64,000 nucleotides of DNA from Cycas panzhihuaensis (Eukaryota > Cycadophyta): assembly GCA_023213395.1 (NCBI GenBank), contig CM041465.1, positions 172,181,741 to 172,245,740 of the forward strand, written 5' to 3'. Below, piece by piece: positions 53,476 through 63,511 of the stretch. The number at the start of each line of letters is the position of its first letter. The first letter of the stretch is position 1. The position numbers were made by a program, and so were the translations under genes. The notes under the pieces were generated by a model, which was not told where the DNA came from, ran no database searches, and was given only the letters and a program-made list of their open reading frames with translations.

Positions 53476-54410
53476 ATGGTGCTCCAAGCCTCCCAGAGAA
53501 TCAAGGACATGTCAAAAAGGGTGGACCATTTCGACAGCAGTATCACGCTAATGCAAACCCAATACAAGGAATTGAAATCGGATATACAAGAAATTCGTGA
53601 TATTCTGTTGGCTCCAAAAAAAGATTTTAGATTTCAAAGCGGAGCTAAAGAAGAGGAGCAGAGCCAAGAAGAAGGGGAATACTCAGGAGATCAAATTGAG
53701 CTCGGTCTTAAGAGAACTAAATTTCAGCTAGAAAAGTTTGACCCAAATAGATCCCCGAATATTCGTAGTTGGGTGATGCAGATGGAGGTCTACTTCAAAA
53801 CCACCCCTTTAACTAATAAGGAAAAATTGGTGGTGGTAGCATTGCACTTATATGGAAAAGCCTTACAATTTTTTCACTGGTGGCAAAGAAATTACGAGGT
53901 AACAATCCACTACAATTGGATTTTTTTTAAGAAGTCTCTATTCCAGCAATATGAAGATACAACGAAAACGGATTATTTCGCCCCAGCTTACTAGGTTACA
54001 ACAGGATGGTACAATACAATCTTATACTGAACAGTTCCAAGCACTACATAGTATGGTGGATGCCCATATCAGTGAACCTCAACTAGTAGAAGTATACATA
54101 GCAGGTCTTCAAGGTAATATCAGGTACCGACTAAAGACCATGGAGGTGAGCTTCCTGACCGATGCCATACGCCATGCCAGGAACACTGAAGTAGAATTCA
54201 GAGAAGGAAGACAAAGTTTCGTTCATCGAACAGAGTTTGAAAGACCTCCTAGCCAACAATTTAAACCAAATTGGACACAATTTGGAACTAAAGTCGGTGC
54301 TCCTACGGGGGAGAAAAAAGATGAACAAATGTCAAGAGCATAACACATTAAGAATGGAACATGTTTTCATTGTGGAGGAAAGTATAATCGGGAACATAGA
54401 TGCCCTCCTA
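53476..54410 (+). pseudogene. gag: G7 gag with zinc knuckle
   Basis: A coiled-coil-like N-terminus (RVDHFDSSITLMQTQYKELK) leads to the gag domain with LEKFDPNRSPNIRSWVMQME and ALQFFHWWQRN. A frameshift at about 53,960 passes to a second frame with LTRLQQDGTIQSYTEQFQAL and EVYIAGLQGNIRY. After a TAA at 54,341 comes the zinc knuckle CFHCGGKYNREHRC, close to the C-x-x-C-G-x-K-Y/W-x-x-x-H-x-C form of chromoviruses. At least two breaks. Confidence 0.9.
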
Positions 54411-54415
54411 AGAAG

Positions 54416-54874
54416 ATGTTCATGATGAATAATGAAGAAGACCCTCTCCCTGATGAAACTAGGAAAGAAATTACAGAAGAAGAAGCATTAGTCCAAGAAG
54501 ACGAAGCCCAGATAGAGGAGTTATTGAATATAGACCCGGACAATGTTCAGATATCACTTCAAGCCATCATTGGGGAGACGCGTACACCGCAGACATTGAG
54601 ATTTCTAGGGTTAATAAAAAATGCAGAGGTTTCCATCTTGGCAGATAGTGGTCGTACAGACAATTTCATAAATTGCCCTATTGTAGAAAAGTTAGGTCTC
54701 ACAGTAAAGCCACTCAATATATTCCAAGTGGCAATAGCAAATGGTAGGACTATGCCTTGTGGTGGTTATTGCCAGCAAGTAAGCTTACGTATTACGGAGT
54801 ACTCGACCACAACTTGCATGTTTGAAATGACTATCGGTGGGGTTGACGTGGTTCTAAGAGTACAATGGCTTTAA
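54416..54874 (+). pseudogene. G7 protease
   Basis: An acidic linker (EEALVQEDEAQIEELLNIDP) is followed by LRFLGLIKNAEVSILADSGR and TDNFI, where the family has D-S-G-A/S-T-H-N-F-I. The D-S-G triad is intact and Ala/Ser is replaced by Arg. The C-terminal VDVVLRVQWL corresponds to V-D-x-V-L-G-M/V-Q-W-L. A stop (TAA) at 54,872 breaks it from RT. Confidence 0.85.
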
Positions 54875-54877
54875 ACC

Positions 54878-55950
54878 TTGGGAAACATTGTCACCAATTT
54901 TCGGACGCAATTTATGTGTTTTCACCAAAAGGAACGTAAGTACAAGCTACAGGCTCCCGACATTCCTCAAGCACAATTGGTATCATCTCAGCATATGGAA
55001 AAGATACTTCAAAAAAATTCCACCTCGTTCATGATTTCCTTTTATAAGATAGCAGCAGAAGAAGTTCCCACAGAGGTACAAGAACTAATAGACCAATATA
55101 GTAACGTTTTTGAGGAACTACCACCTGAACTTCCTCCTAGTCGTGGATATGAGCATGTGATTGATTTGGTTCCTCAATCAGCCCCTATCAATATCAGGCC
55201 ATATAGGCACCCATTCCATTATAAACAAGAGATTGAACACATCACTCAAGATGTTCTCCAACAAGGAATCATCGTGCCCAACAATAGTCCCTTCATATCT
55301 CCAGTTATAATTGCACAAAAGAAAGATGGATCATATTGTATGTGTGGAGATTATCAGACTCTCAATAAATTAACGATCAAGGATAGATACCCGATGCCTC
55401 GTATCGATGACCTTTTGGATGAACTTCATGGAGCAAAGTTATTCTCAAAAATTGATCTGCGCTCTGGATACTATCAGATTTGCATCAAAAAAGAAGACAC
55501 GCGTAAGACAGCTTTTCACACACACGAAGGGCTATTCAAATTTCGGGTTATGCCTTTTGGGCTGACAAATGCCCCTGCAAAGTTTTAAAATATGATGAAC
55601 TAGATCCTCAGGCCATATATTCGAAAATTTGTGCTAGTTTTTTTTTATGATATCCTAATCTATAGCCGTTCTTAGCAAGAGCATCTCCAACACATACAGA
55701 TCATCCTCCAGTTATTACAGAACCAACAATTATTCACGAACAAAAAGAAATGTACATTTGGTCAAACAGAGCTAGAATATTTGGGGCATATAATATCTTC
55801 TGAAGGAGTGCGAATTGACCCAAAGAAGATCGAGGAGATTATCAATTGGCCCACACCTAAGAATGTTACAGGAGTTTGAGGATTCTTAGGAGTCGTCGAG
55901 TTCGTACACAAATTTAACAAGGGTTATGCTCATATAGCTGCGCCTCTAAC
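54878..55950 (+). pseudogene. pol: G7 reverse transcriptase
   Basis: The linker [20 protein letters not shown] leads into RT with [60 protein letters not shown] and [19 protein letters not shown] at 55,586 replaces the Gln codon of NAPA-x-F-Q. The catalytic box reads FFYDILIYS instead of Y/F-x-D-D-I-L-I/V-Y-S, so the first catalytic Asp is lost. Further stops lie at about 55,600, 55,675 and 55,877 (TGA). The thumb (CTFGQTELEYLGHIISSEGV, WPTPKNVTGV) is recognisable. Confidence 0.9.
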
Positions 55951-55954
55951 AGAT

Positions 55955-56713
55955 TTGACAATAAAAGAGGCATTTAAATTGGATCAATTAGCGAAAGCAG
56001 CGTTCCAACAACTAAAGGCAGCTATGACTACGGTCCCAGTCCTTGCACTACCACAATTCTCAAAACCCTTCACTATTGAATGTGACACCTCCGATTTTGG
56101 GTTGGGCACAGCTTTATTACAAGAAGATCGACCACTAGCATATGAAAGTCATAATCTCAATAGCCGCGACCGCCTCAAACCAATATACGACAAAGAAATG
56201 CTAGCCATTATGCATGCCATCCAACAGTGGCGACAATATTTGCTAGGAAATAAATTTATCATCAAGACTGATCGCGACAGTTTGAAATATTTCCTGAATC
56301 AAAAATCTTTAATAGATGAACAACAAAAGTGGGTGAGTAGATTACAAGCATTTGACTTTTCGATAATTCACAAGAAAGGAAAGGAGAACAACATAGCAGA
56401 TGTATTATCAAGATCTGTAGTAGAAGATCGTGAAGAGGATAAAGCATCATTAAAAGCCATTACCATAATTAACCCAGCATGGACGAAGGAACTAGTCAAA
56501 GGTTATGACGAGGATGCTCATTCTCAAAAGGCGCTGCAAGAAATCAAGGAAGGACTTAATACCAAGTACTCTCTCCAAGAAAATTTAATCTTGCGAAAAC
56601 ATAAGATGCTAGTGCTTGTAGCAGCAACAATCAAAACAAAGATCTTAGAGGAGGCCCATGCGTCACTAGCGGAAGGCCATACAAGAGTAGACAAAACTTA
56701 TCGCAAATTTTGA
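55955..56713 (+). pseudogene. pol: G7 RNase H and integrase zinc-region start
   Basis: A clean 252-codon frame carries FQQLKAAMTTVPVLALPQFS and ECDTSDFGLGTALLQEDRPL, in which the Asp of D-T/A-S is present. MLAIMHAIQQWRQYLLGNKF, IKTDRDSLKYFLNQ and HKKGKENNIADVLSR complete RNase H. The end (LEEAHASLAEGHTRVDKTYR) begins the integrase H-H-C-C zinc region; a TGA at 56,711 stops it. Confidence 0.92.
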
Positions 56714-57484
56714 GAAAATTTCTTCTAGAAAGGAATGAAAGAAGAACTACAGAAGTTTGTAGCAGGATGTGATCACTGCCAGAGAAACAGAGGAGAGAAT
56801 GTAAAAGTTCCAGGTCTTCTTTAGCCTCTACCGATTCTAAGATAAAGATGGGAGGAGATATCTATGGACTTCATCATGGGGCTACCAAAATCAGAAGGTA
56901 AGGATACCATTTTTGTAGTTGTGGATCGAGTAACCAAATATGCACATTTTAGGGGAACTCAAGCAATAGCAAAAGCTCCTCAAATAGCAGAGTTATTCAT
57001 CAAGGAGATATATCGTCTCCATGGGTTTCCAAAAGTGATAGTTAGCGATCACGATCCCAAATTCACCAGTCGTTTCTGGCAAGAATTGTTCAGATCGGTA
57101 GGCACGAAGCTTAATATGAGTTCTGCATATCATCCGCAATCAGACAATCAGATAAAAGCCATAAATAAATGCATAGAGGGGCATCTACGTAATTTCACCA
57201 CTCAAAGCCCACACCAGTGGCACAAATGGCTTCATTTAGCAGAATGGTGGTACAATACAACTTACTGCACGTCTGCCAGGATGTCCCCTTTTCAACCATT
57301 ATATGGATTTGAACCACCATCCATTCTTAATTGGACCCAACCATCCAAAGTACAATCAATCGAAGAGTATCACCAACAGTCAAGGCAGATACTAGATACC
57401 TTAAAAGATAACTTGAACTTAGCTCGCAATCGAATGAAGCAACAAGTTGATCTTCAAAGAACGGAGTGTACATTCAAGGTATGA
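56714..57484 (+). pseudogene. pol: G7 integrase
   Basis: After two stops (KGMKEELQKFVAGCDHCQRN is readable), the core opens at 56864 with SMDFIMGLPKSEGKDTIFVV, in which the D of S-M-D-F-I is the first catalytic acid, then HGFPKVIVSDHDPKFTSRFW, giving the second Asp. The third acid is lost: YHPQSDNQIKAINKCIEGHL stands where the family has Y-H-P-Q-T/S-D-G-Q-T-E. QWHKWLHLAEWWYNTTYCTS and SPFQPLYGFEPP complete the domain. TGA at 57,482. Confidence 0.92.
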
Positions 57485-57905
57485 GACTGGGTCTTTTTGC
57501 GATTACAACCCTACAAGCAAAATAGCCTAAAACAAACAGGGTGAAATAAACTTCAACCGAAATTTTTTGGACCCTATAAAATCTTGGCTAAATTGGAGAT
57601 GTAGCCTACAAATTAGAGCTACCCCCAAATTGTTGAATACACAATACATTCCACGTTTCTTGCCTTAAGAGGAAGTTAGGAGAAAGGGTACCAATCCAGA
57701 CAGAACTTCCAATATTAGATGAGAAAGGAGGACTATCAATTGAACCAGAAGGTATCCTCTAGAAACGTACCAAAAGGTTGTGTTCTCGTGAAATCACAGA
57801 ATACCTTATCAAATGGAAAGCAACAGAGAACAGTGAAGCCCCATGGGAATTTGAAAAATGGATACAACAATACCAAAATTTACCCATGCTTTGAGGGCAA
57901 AGCAT
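57485..57905 (+). pseudogene. pol: G7 integrase C-terminal and chromodomain-like tail
   Basis: In broken frames: DWVFLRLQPYKQNSLKQ and PKFFGPYKILAKL (the family W-V/F-L-K-L-Q-P-Y-R and K-x-x-G-P-Y/F), then, from about 57,715, a frame giving EPEGIL, a TAG, KRTKRLCSREITEYLIKWKA and EAPWEFEKWIQQY. The pattern I-L-x-x-R, then Y-L-I/V-K-W-K and W-E matches the C-terminal chromodomain of chromoviruses, which is thought to steer integration by binding histone marks. It ends at TGA near 57,890, ahead of the polypurine tract (GAGGGGGGGAGA). Confidence 0.75.
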
Positions 57906-57924
57906 GTTTTGAGGGGGGGAGACT

Positions 57925-58481
57925 TGTAGCATTCCAAAATATGGTCTAAAATATAGCTTATGACCATTCAAATTGAAGGTCTCTGAATGACAATTCCAAT
58001 GGTCTAGATAAAAGTTAATTCTAATATCTGTATGAAAAGTTATGACCATTTAAAGTCAACCTGCCAGTTTTTGGAGAAGTTCTGGCCAACTTCTATTTGA
58101 GCAGTATTAAAAAGAATCACCTTTTTTGGCCAACTTCTATTACTATCCTTTGGTCGCCTATTTAAGGAGGATTTGCCGCCTCATTTGATCATCATCAGAG
58201 AAATTTTGGACTGCAGTATTTTCGGCCCTTTTGAGGAGCTTTGTGGAGGGAACCTCGCCTCGAAGAGGGATTCTTTAGCATTAGTAATTTGTGGGATCTT
58301 TTGGTAATCTTGTCTCTATTCGGTTTATATTTATTTCATACCACTTTATATTTGTATGTCATAAGTATTCAAGCGGATTTCTATTATTGCTCTCCTGATT
58401 GGATATTTTGCAAGTGCATTTGGTGGATAGTTTGTCTACTTTTTGTAAAATTTCTTAGAAGAATTCTGTAAGATTGCTACA
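57925..58481 (+). repeat. G7 3' LTR (557 bp)
   Basis: It starts TGTAGCATTCC and ends GATTGCTACA. Differences from the 5' LTR are concentrated in the first 200 bases; the second half is almost identical. Confidence 0.93.
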
Positions 58482-58820
58482 AGAAATGCAAGATTATAGT
58501 TTTATGTTTCTTCACATGCATATATGGTTGTAAGCATGAATACTGGTCATTATGTTGAGAACATTCCTAGGAAGACTACACAGAAGGGATTTTTGACTAC
58601 AAGTACTTAAGGTCCAAGAGTAAAGTCAACAAATAAATCTCATCGAAGGTGCTTTAGAAGCTTGTAGATTCTATGGTGACCTCTAGAAGTTGATAGAAAA
58701 ATTTAGAATTTAGGACAACAATAATACCCCTCACAAAAATGATAATAACTTTCTCTCTTGATGTCCAATTTGAATAAAACCTTCTTTGATGGAAACTAGG
58801 CTCCAATGACATCATGACAA

Positions 58821-58908
58821 TATCTATCTATCCATCCATCCATCCGTCCGTCTATCTATCTATCTATCTATCTATATAGAGGGGGAGAGAGAGAGAGAGA
58901 GAGAGAGG
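58821..58908. repeat. Compound microsatellite (TMTA)n-(GA)n
   Basis: A tetranucleotide run of TATC/CATC/CGTC units (58821-58878) is followed by a G-rich spacer and an uninterrupted GA run (58885-58908). Likely polymorphic. Confidence 0.95.
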
Positions 58909-59145
58909 TCAATTCCTTCAGAATGTTCACAAGAAGTTGAGGTAGCAGATTTTCAAGCCTATAGAAAGGGCCTAACAGGAAGCCAGAAATGAATTCCTTA
59001 TACCTTTATCGATTTGTATAAAACATATGCACTAATAGCTCAAAATATATAGGGTAGGTATGATTGGCTTGATTTTACCAAGACCAATCGACAAAATTTC
59101 CAAAAGGTCTACCTTGTGTTAGAATCCCTAATTGGTCGAGATCAC

Positions 59146-59700
59146 GCTTTGTACCACTTGTAGCATCCTTTGTGAACTACTATTGATTCTTTATTGGACT
59201 AGAGGCCCTATCTCCATAAGCACAAGCTATGGAAGAGAACTCTTCGAGTGAAGACCCAAAAATATGATGATTATCCTCCTTTGTTATTCTTATATTTATA
59301 CTTGTTTGCTAACTAATAATTTGGCTGACTTCCATAATGGATTATTCTTGTGTCTCATATCTTATTAATTATTTTGACCAACTTTAATACTATTACAGTT
59401 GGCTAAGTAAGCTTGTGATTATGTCCGGAACAAATTACTTTCCTCTTTTCATTGTGACATGAGAGAATTACTCCACTTTCTTTCCTTAATGTGCAGATCT
59501 TGATATTACTCTCCTTCCATCTAATTGTCCTCGCAAAATTTTATGTTTCTATCTGCTAAAATATTCCACCATATTTCTGTTTTTGACTTTGCTATTTCTC
59601 ACTTGGTTTAAGTGCCTCCTAGAAGCATTGGTCTATGCTAGTTTTCAAGTTTTGATTGTGTGGTTTTGCTATACTACTTTACCAAACTACACCCAACATC
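59146..59700 (-). repeat. Possible decayed minus-strand LTR with primer site, related to G7
   Basis: On the minus strand, GGATGCTACA, then AG, then TGGTACAAAGC. The end TGCTACA and two-base spacer equal those of G7, and the primer site has one deletion and one substitution. The outer boundary is not visible and the sequence is otherwise not alignable with G7 by eye, so only the inner end is supported. Confidence 0.4.
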
Positions 59701-60750
59701 TTATCAAGATGGGTTCTCAAATCCCATTCATTCTAATTTACTTCTTTGAGACTGCTTTTATTTACCTCATTAGCAATATCAATCTTAGTTCATGGGATGG
59801 AACATGTCTCTATCTTACACATGCTTGTATCGATTTACTTGTTACCTCTTGCTTGGTGTGCTTATCTATCAAAAGTTCAATATGACCTCCAGAGTCTAAA
59901 TGCATGTGCTCTTGTTCTTGAAATAGAGATTCCAATGAAATTTCCAACAATGCTAGTACATGACAATACATTTTGGCCATAAGAATATCTTGATATAAAT
60001 TTCCACTAAAATGAAAGCCCTATCCAATCTTCTCAATATAACCTGAGACCCTAGAATCAAATTGGAACAATTCAATTGTGAAAGGCTGGGCCTCCACATT
60101 TTATCAAGATTTCGTGAGTTTGATGAAAATAATATGGTGAAAATTGAGCATAAATCATTATTAGAATTCTAAAAACAGGATTTTTTTGAAACAAATGTGG
60201 CTGCCATTGAACAAGGTTGTTCTTAAAGTAAACATATTTCTGAAAATGAATCCAACATGCTCTTCTTGATCATTTTCTGATAGTTATGCTCTTGACAGAC
60301 TGATTAAATGGTATCACCCCATGATGTAAGCCCTCAGCCATAACGAAATATTTGAAAGACATGGAAGAAATATGTCCCAATTCCAAGCAAAGGGATTGAC
60401 TGGCAACTATACATTGTACATCTTTCAACTTTAGATCTCACCCCAATAAAATCATGTACAAATCTTGCCTGTTGCAGCAAAAAGCCGATAGATACTTCCC
60501 AACATATCAACCAAAACTAGGTCCAAATGCATCTGATTTATACTGCAATCTCTTTTCACTAGGATTAAACGGTATCCATTTCCGATGGAATATGAGAAGC
60601 AATAAATCCCAATCAATGTAAGATGACAATCTTTTAAGAGTATCAAACATTTACTTCTTGCAGCATCTGAGCTTTTGACAGCCAGAAAATTGATTAAAAA
60701 AAGTGCAAAATCAAAAGGAAAGTACTTTGCAAGAGCAAAACATGACAAAC

Positions 60751-60988
60751 CTTTCTGGCAGGTGCTATTTGGGATCCCCCATGCCATATTCCATTGGATT
60801 TCTTGCTAGCCTTGGGTTTCTTTTCAATAAACTTATCAATGAAAGCTCCCAGAGAGAGGTCCCTTAGAGGATCACCATTGTAGACAACATTAGCCCCCAA
60901 AAGTAGAGTTTGAGCCATCGTTGCTACTGATGGATGAACATGAGATGCCAAAGCTGTGAGTTCCCACCAACAGGCATGATCTGCATTA
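60751..60988 (-). CDS. NOC1: NOC1-like exon d (238 bases)
   Basis: Acceptor CTGTCACAG, donor AAAG/GTTTGT. It completes Cys and encodes NADHACWWELTALASHVHPS, VATMAQTLLLGANVVYNGDP, LRDLSLGAFIDKFIEKKPKA and SKKSNGIWHGGSQIAPARK. This is the most conserved part of the family and the strongest evidence for the assignment. The exon ends on a codon boundary. Confidence 0.85.
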
Positions 60989-63511
60989 CTGTGACAGAAA
61001 GGTTTCAGAATATCACATGCTGCTTGAAGTCCGTCTTTCCCAGTTAGAAAAAAAGTCAAAAAAAAAAAAAAAGAAAAAAAGAGAGCCATAAAAAAACTTT
61101 AGATTAAGCACCCAACCAGACAATCATTTAGATCCGCCCCATTATAGCAGTATTTTGACCTGTGCTCTAACAGAATTAGATGATTTCCATAAATACTACT
61201 AATTAGAATAATCGCATGCAAACAATTTGTAAGAGGCTAACAGCATGAACAAGAAGGGTACAGACATAACAAAATCCTACAAAATACATGCTAGTTGCAG
61301 GAGTTTCACAAAAAGAAAAGGAATCATATTTCACAAGTCTACAAAAATAGCAGAAGCAAATTTAATCATTGCAAAACTCAGCCTCAGAATGGAGCTCATA
61401 AAAACTACTGAAATAAGGCCTGATTTCCCATAAATTATTATTTAAGGAGATGGGGTCCTAATATTGAAGTTATTGCTCCATTTTTATAGATTATATCAAT
61501 AACCCACTTAATTAGCAACCAGGATATGCAGAGCTATAAGTGCAGAGTAATGGAAAACAGGCTCCTACAATTTGCACAGCAGTAAATATAGATTTGATAT
61601 TATCTAACAAGGGTTTTAGTGCTTTTATGGTCACAACAAAATACAAACATGATCTGCCATGCCAAACAATAACGCTGAGAAAGTGAAAAGCTGCACTAAA
61701 TTATAAATGGGAAAAGAACATTTTTAGATTCGTGGGAGGGGGGGTGTGGTTGACTTTGCAGAATTCAAACCAGGTGGAAAGGGACAGGGTGCAAAACAAA
61801 GGAAAGACAATCAAAATTTATCTGAATGGACAGACACATGATGTTTCGTGTCAAACAAGAACAATAATGTAGATGGAAATTCAAAATCAAAATATCAATT
61901 GGAAGATAAATAAAAAAGGTAAAGCTAATCATAAAGGATGAAATAAGGCAACAGCACAAAACGAAGTCAAGTCTGTCAAAGATCATGTAAATGCATGCAA
62001 AGATAATGAAGTACAGAACAATCTGCAAGCTTACATCTTGCTGTTTATCTCTTCAGATATAATAAAAATAAAACATACAGAAGCAAAACTACAAATATTG
62101 CACACAGATTATTGGTTTACAGAGATTGCAGAGGGGACAGTGGTTGTTTCAGAACTGAAAAATAACAATATATAACATTTGAAATCACAAAAATGCATAG
62201 CAAGAAAGGTGGTGTATTGAGAAGTTCTATTATCCCAGATCCCATAAACAGTACAGAGCTGCAAAATTGTTTCAATATAGAAACTACAGGAAATGCAAGA
62301 CCAAAAGTCACCTAGTTATAAGCACCCAACACCATCTCACAAACTATTACCATACTGTGACAAGAATTGATCTTCACATACCAATAAGCAGGTTCCCGCC
62401 GCTGAGGATCATAGTATCCAGCTCTAGGCCAGGAGCTCCTTTTGCCTAGTCTACCAGACTGATTATTTGTATGTGATCTGTTTTCAGAACTCTCTGATAT
62501 TTTCCTGCCAACACTAGACTGTATTCCACTGCTCCTAACCTCTCTAAAAATGCCCTCTTCATTTTCACTGATGTTGTCATCTCCAGAATCTGGAGTTGGA
62601 ACTGTACCATCTAAGAAATAAACGCTTTCACCATTGCCTTGTTTCTCATTATTATGGAAGTCTGAATCAGACCTGACTAAGCTCTGAGTAGCAGCATTGG
62701 GACTATGTTTTGTCACGCTGTCACTTTCTTCTACAACGTCCACAAAATGTTCATAGTCTTCATCATCATCCTCTGGCTGAAGCACTGCATCCCTGCACGC
62801 CTCCATATTAGAATGATAATTACTTGACATGGAAAATTATATCTTTTCCTTAATTCTCAATTTTCAGACCCAGAAGCAAGAAATGTTGGCTTTTAAACCT
62901 ATCAGACCATCCACAGATTCAGAACAGACTAGATCACATTCAATCACTTACCAAAGAGCAGGTCTTGCTTTTAAAACTTCAGATAAAAGCAAAAGACATG
63001 CACAAGCAAATTGTGGCGGCTGCTGAAGTGCGACCTGCAGGGTAAAAAAAGAAAACGAAAATATCAAAGCCCTATCCCTGACCGCTAAGCAACTGCACTC
63101 TGGTACCAATAAACCTCCAGTGGGCTTAGTGGATCCAGAGTTGACAAAAGCCAGCACAGTATTGCAGCTGAGCAAAGACTGTAAGATTTACGGCTGGTCC
63201 TCATGGAGTCCTACTCACTGAAAATCAATTGTCAATCTAATAAAAAAGAAGAGAACTGCAGCTTTCAATCACTGAGAAGAAAACTGAGAAGACCATAATA
63301 TGCAATTCCAAGTGAATTCATTTCCTTGTCAAGGTATCTTTCAAAAATTCATCTCAGAATGACCATGATTGAACAAATGAAGACAAAATAAAAACAAGCA
63401 TATAAGAATTTTATAACACACCTGCATTAGGCGCTTTGAGAATGCTGCTATACGCTTTGAGTTTATATCTGCCTTCAATGCTTTGAACATGAGACCTAGA
63501 AACATTTCTGT
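60751..63511 (-). CDS. NOC1: NOC1/MAK21 (CEBPZ, SLOW WALKER 2) homologue, partial: four exons
   Basis: Family knowledge: NOC1/MAK21 proteins are nucleolar and, with NOC2, help assemble and export the 60S ribosomal subunit; plant SLOW WALKER 2 is needed in gametophyte development. Seen here: four minus-strand exons, 63511-63422, 63034-62952, 62792-62382 and 60988-60751, whose GT-AG junctions keep one frame for 274 codons. The joined product has a helical CBF/MAK21-type segment (FLGLMFKALKADINSKRIAA; CACLLLLSEVLKARPALW), an acidic disordered stretch (DDDEDYEHFVDVVEE), then YYDPQRREPAYC, WWELTALASHVHPSVATMAQ and YNGDPLRDLSLGAFIDKFIE, the diagnostic H-P-S-V-A and G-D-P-L-x-D-x-x-L-x-x-F-x-D-K/R-F run. 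The first exons lie beyond 63,511 and the last ones left of 60,751; neither end is visible. Confidence 0.82.
60989..62381 (-). other. Intron between NOC1-like exons c and d (1,393 bases)
   Basis: GTATGT at the 5' end and CTGTCACAG at the 3' end. No transposon end, exon or RNA gene recognised inside; it has A-rich runs at 61,053-61,080. Confidence 0.78.
62382..62792 (-). CDS. NOC1: NOC1-like exon c (411 bases)
   Basis: Acceptor GCGTGCAG, donor ATTG/GTATGT. It completes the Trp and encodes DAVLQPEDDDEDYEHFVDVV and a Ser/Asp/Glu-rich linker, then RLGKRSSWPRAGYYDPQRRE and PAY plus two bases of Cys. The acidic linker is longer than usual for the fungal/animal homologues I recall and is probably disordered. 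Confidence 0.85.
62952..63034 (-). CDS. NOC1: NOC1-like exon b (83 bases)
   Basis: Acceptor TTTTACCCTGCAG, donor TTTG/GTAAGT. It encodes VALQQPPQFACACLLLLSEV and LKARPAL plus the first two bases of a Trp codon completed by the next exon. Introns on both sides are short (387 and 159 bases). Confidence 0.85.
63422..63511 (-). CDS. NOC1: NOC1-like exon a (30 codons)
   Basis: Acceptor TTTTATTCAG, donor CAG/GTGTGT. It encodes TEMFLGLMFKALKADINSKR and IAAFSKRLMQ in phase 0, an amphipathic helical-repeat segment of the CBF/MAK21 domain. The exon length is exactly 90 bases and joins to the next exon without a split codon. Confidence 0.82.

Larger units (their letters stand above)
52797..58481 (+). 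mobile_element. Complete Ty3/gypsy element G7 (chromovirus-like)
   Basis: LTRs of 563 and 557 bp both start TGTAGCA and end TGCTACA, a perfect 7-bp inverted pair. The flanks are AAAAA (52792-52796) and AGAAA (58482-58486), an imperfect target duplication. Order: primer site, gag, zinc knuckle, protease, RT, RNase H, integrase, chromodomain-like tail and polypurine tract. The LTRs differ much more than those of C2 or C5, especially in the first 200 bases, so G7 is the older insertion. Confidence 0.94.
58518..60750. other. Probable intron or intergenic DNA, no exon recognised
   Basis: This lies left of the last visible NOC1-like exon. It contains the microsatellite and a possible LTR end; open frames up to 111 codons have no family motif. 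No continuation of the NOC1 protein was seen on the minus strand. Confidence 0.5.

Noticed and set aside
61245-61433. Plus-strand 62-codon frame, basic composition
   Set aside because: It is inside the intron between exons c and d, with no motif or neighbour supporting it.
62829-63026. Plus-strand open frame of 65 codons near the NOC1-like exons
   Set aside because: It overlaps exon b and intron on the opposite strand. The minus-strand frame has splice sites and family motifs; this one has none.
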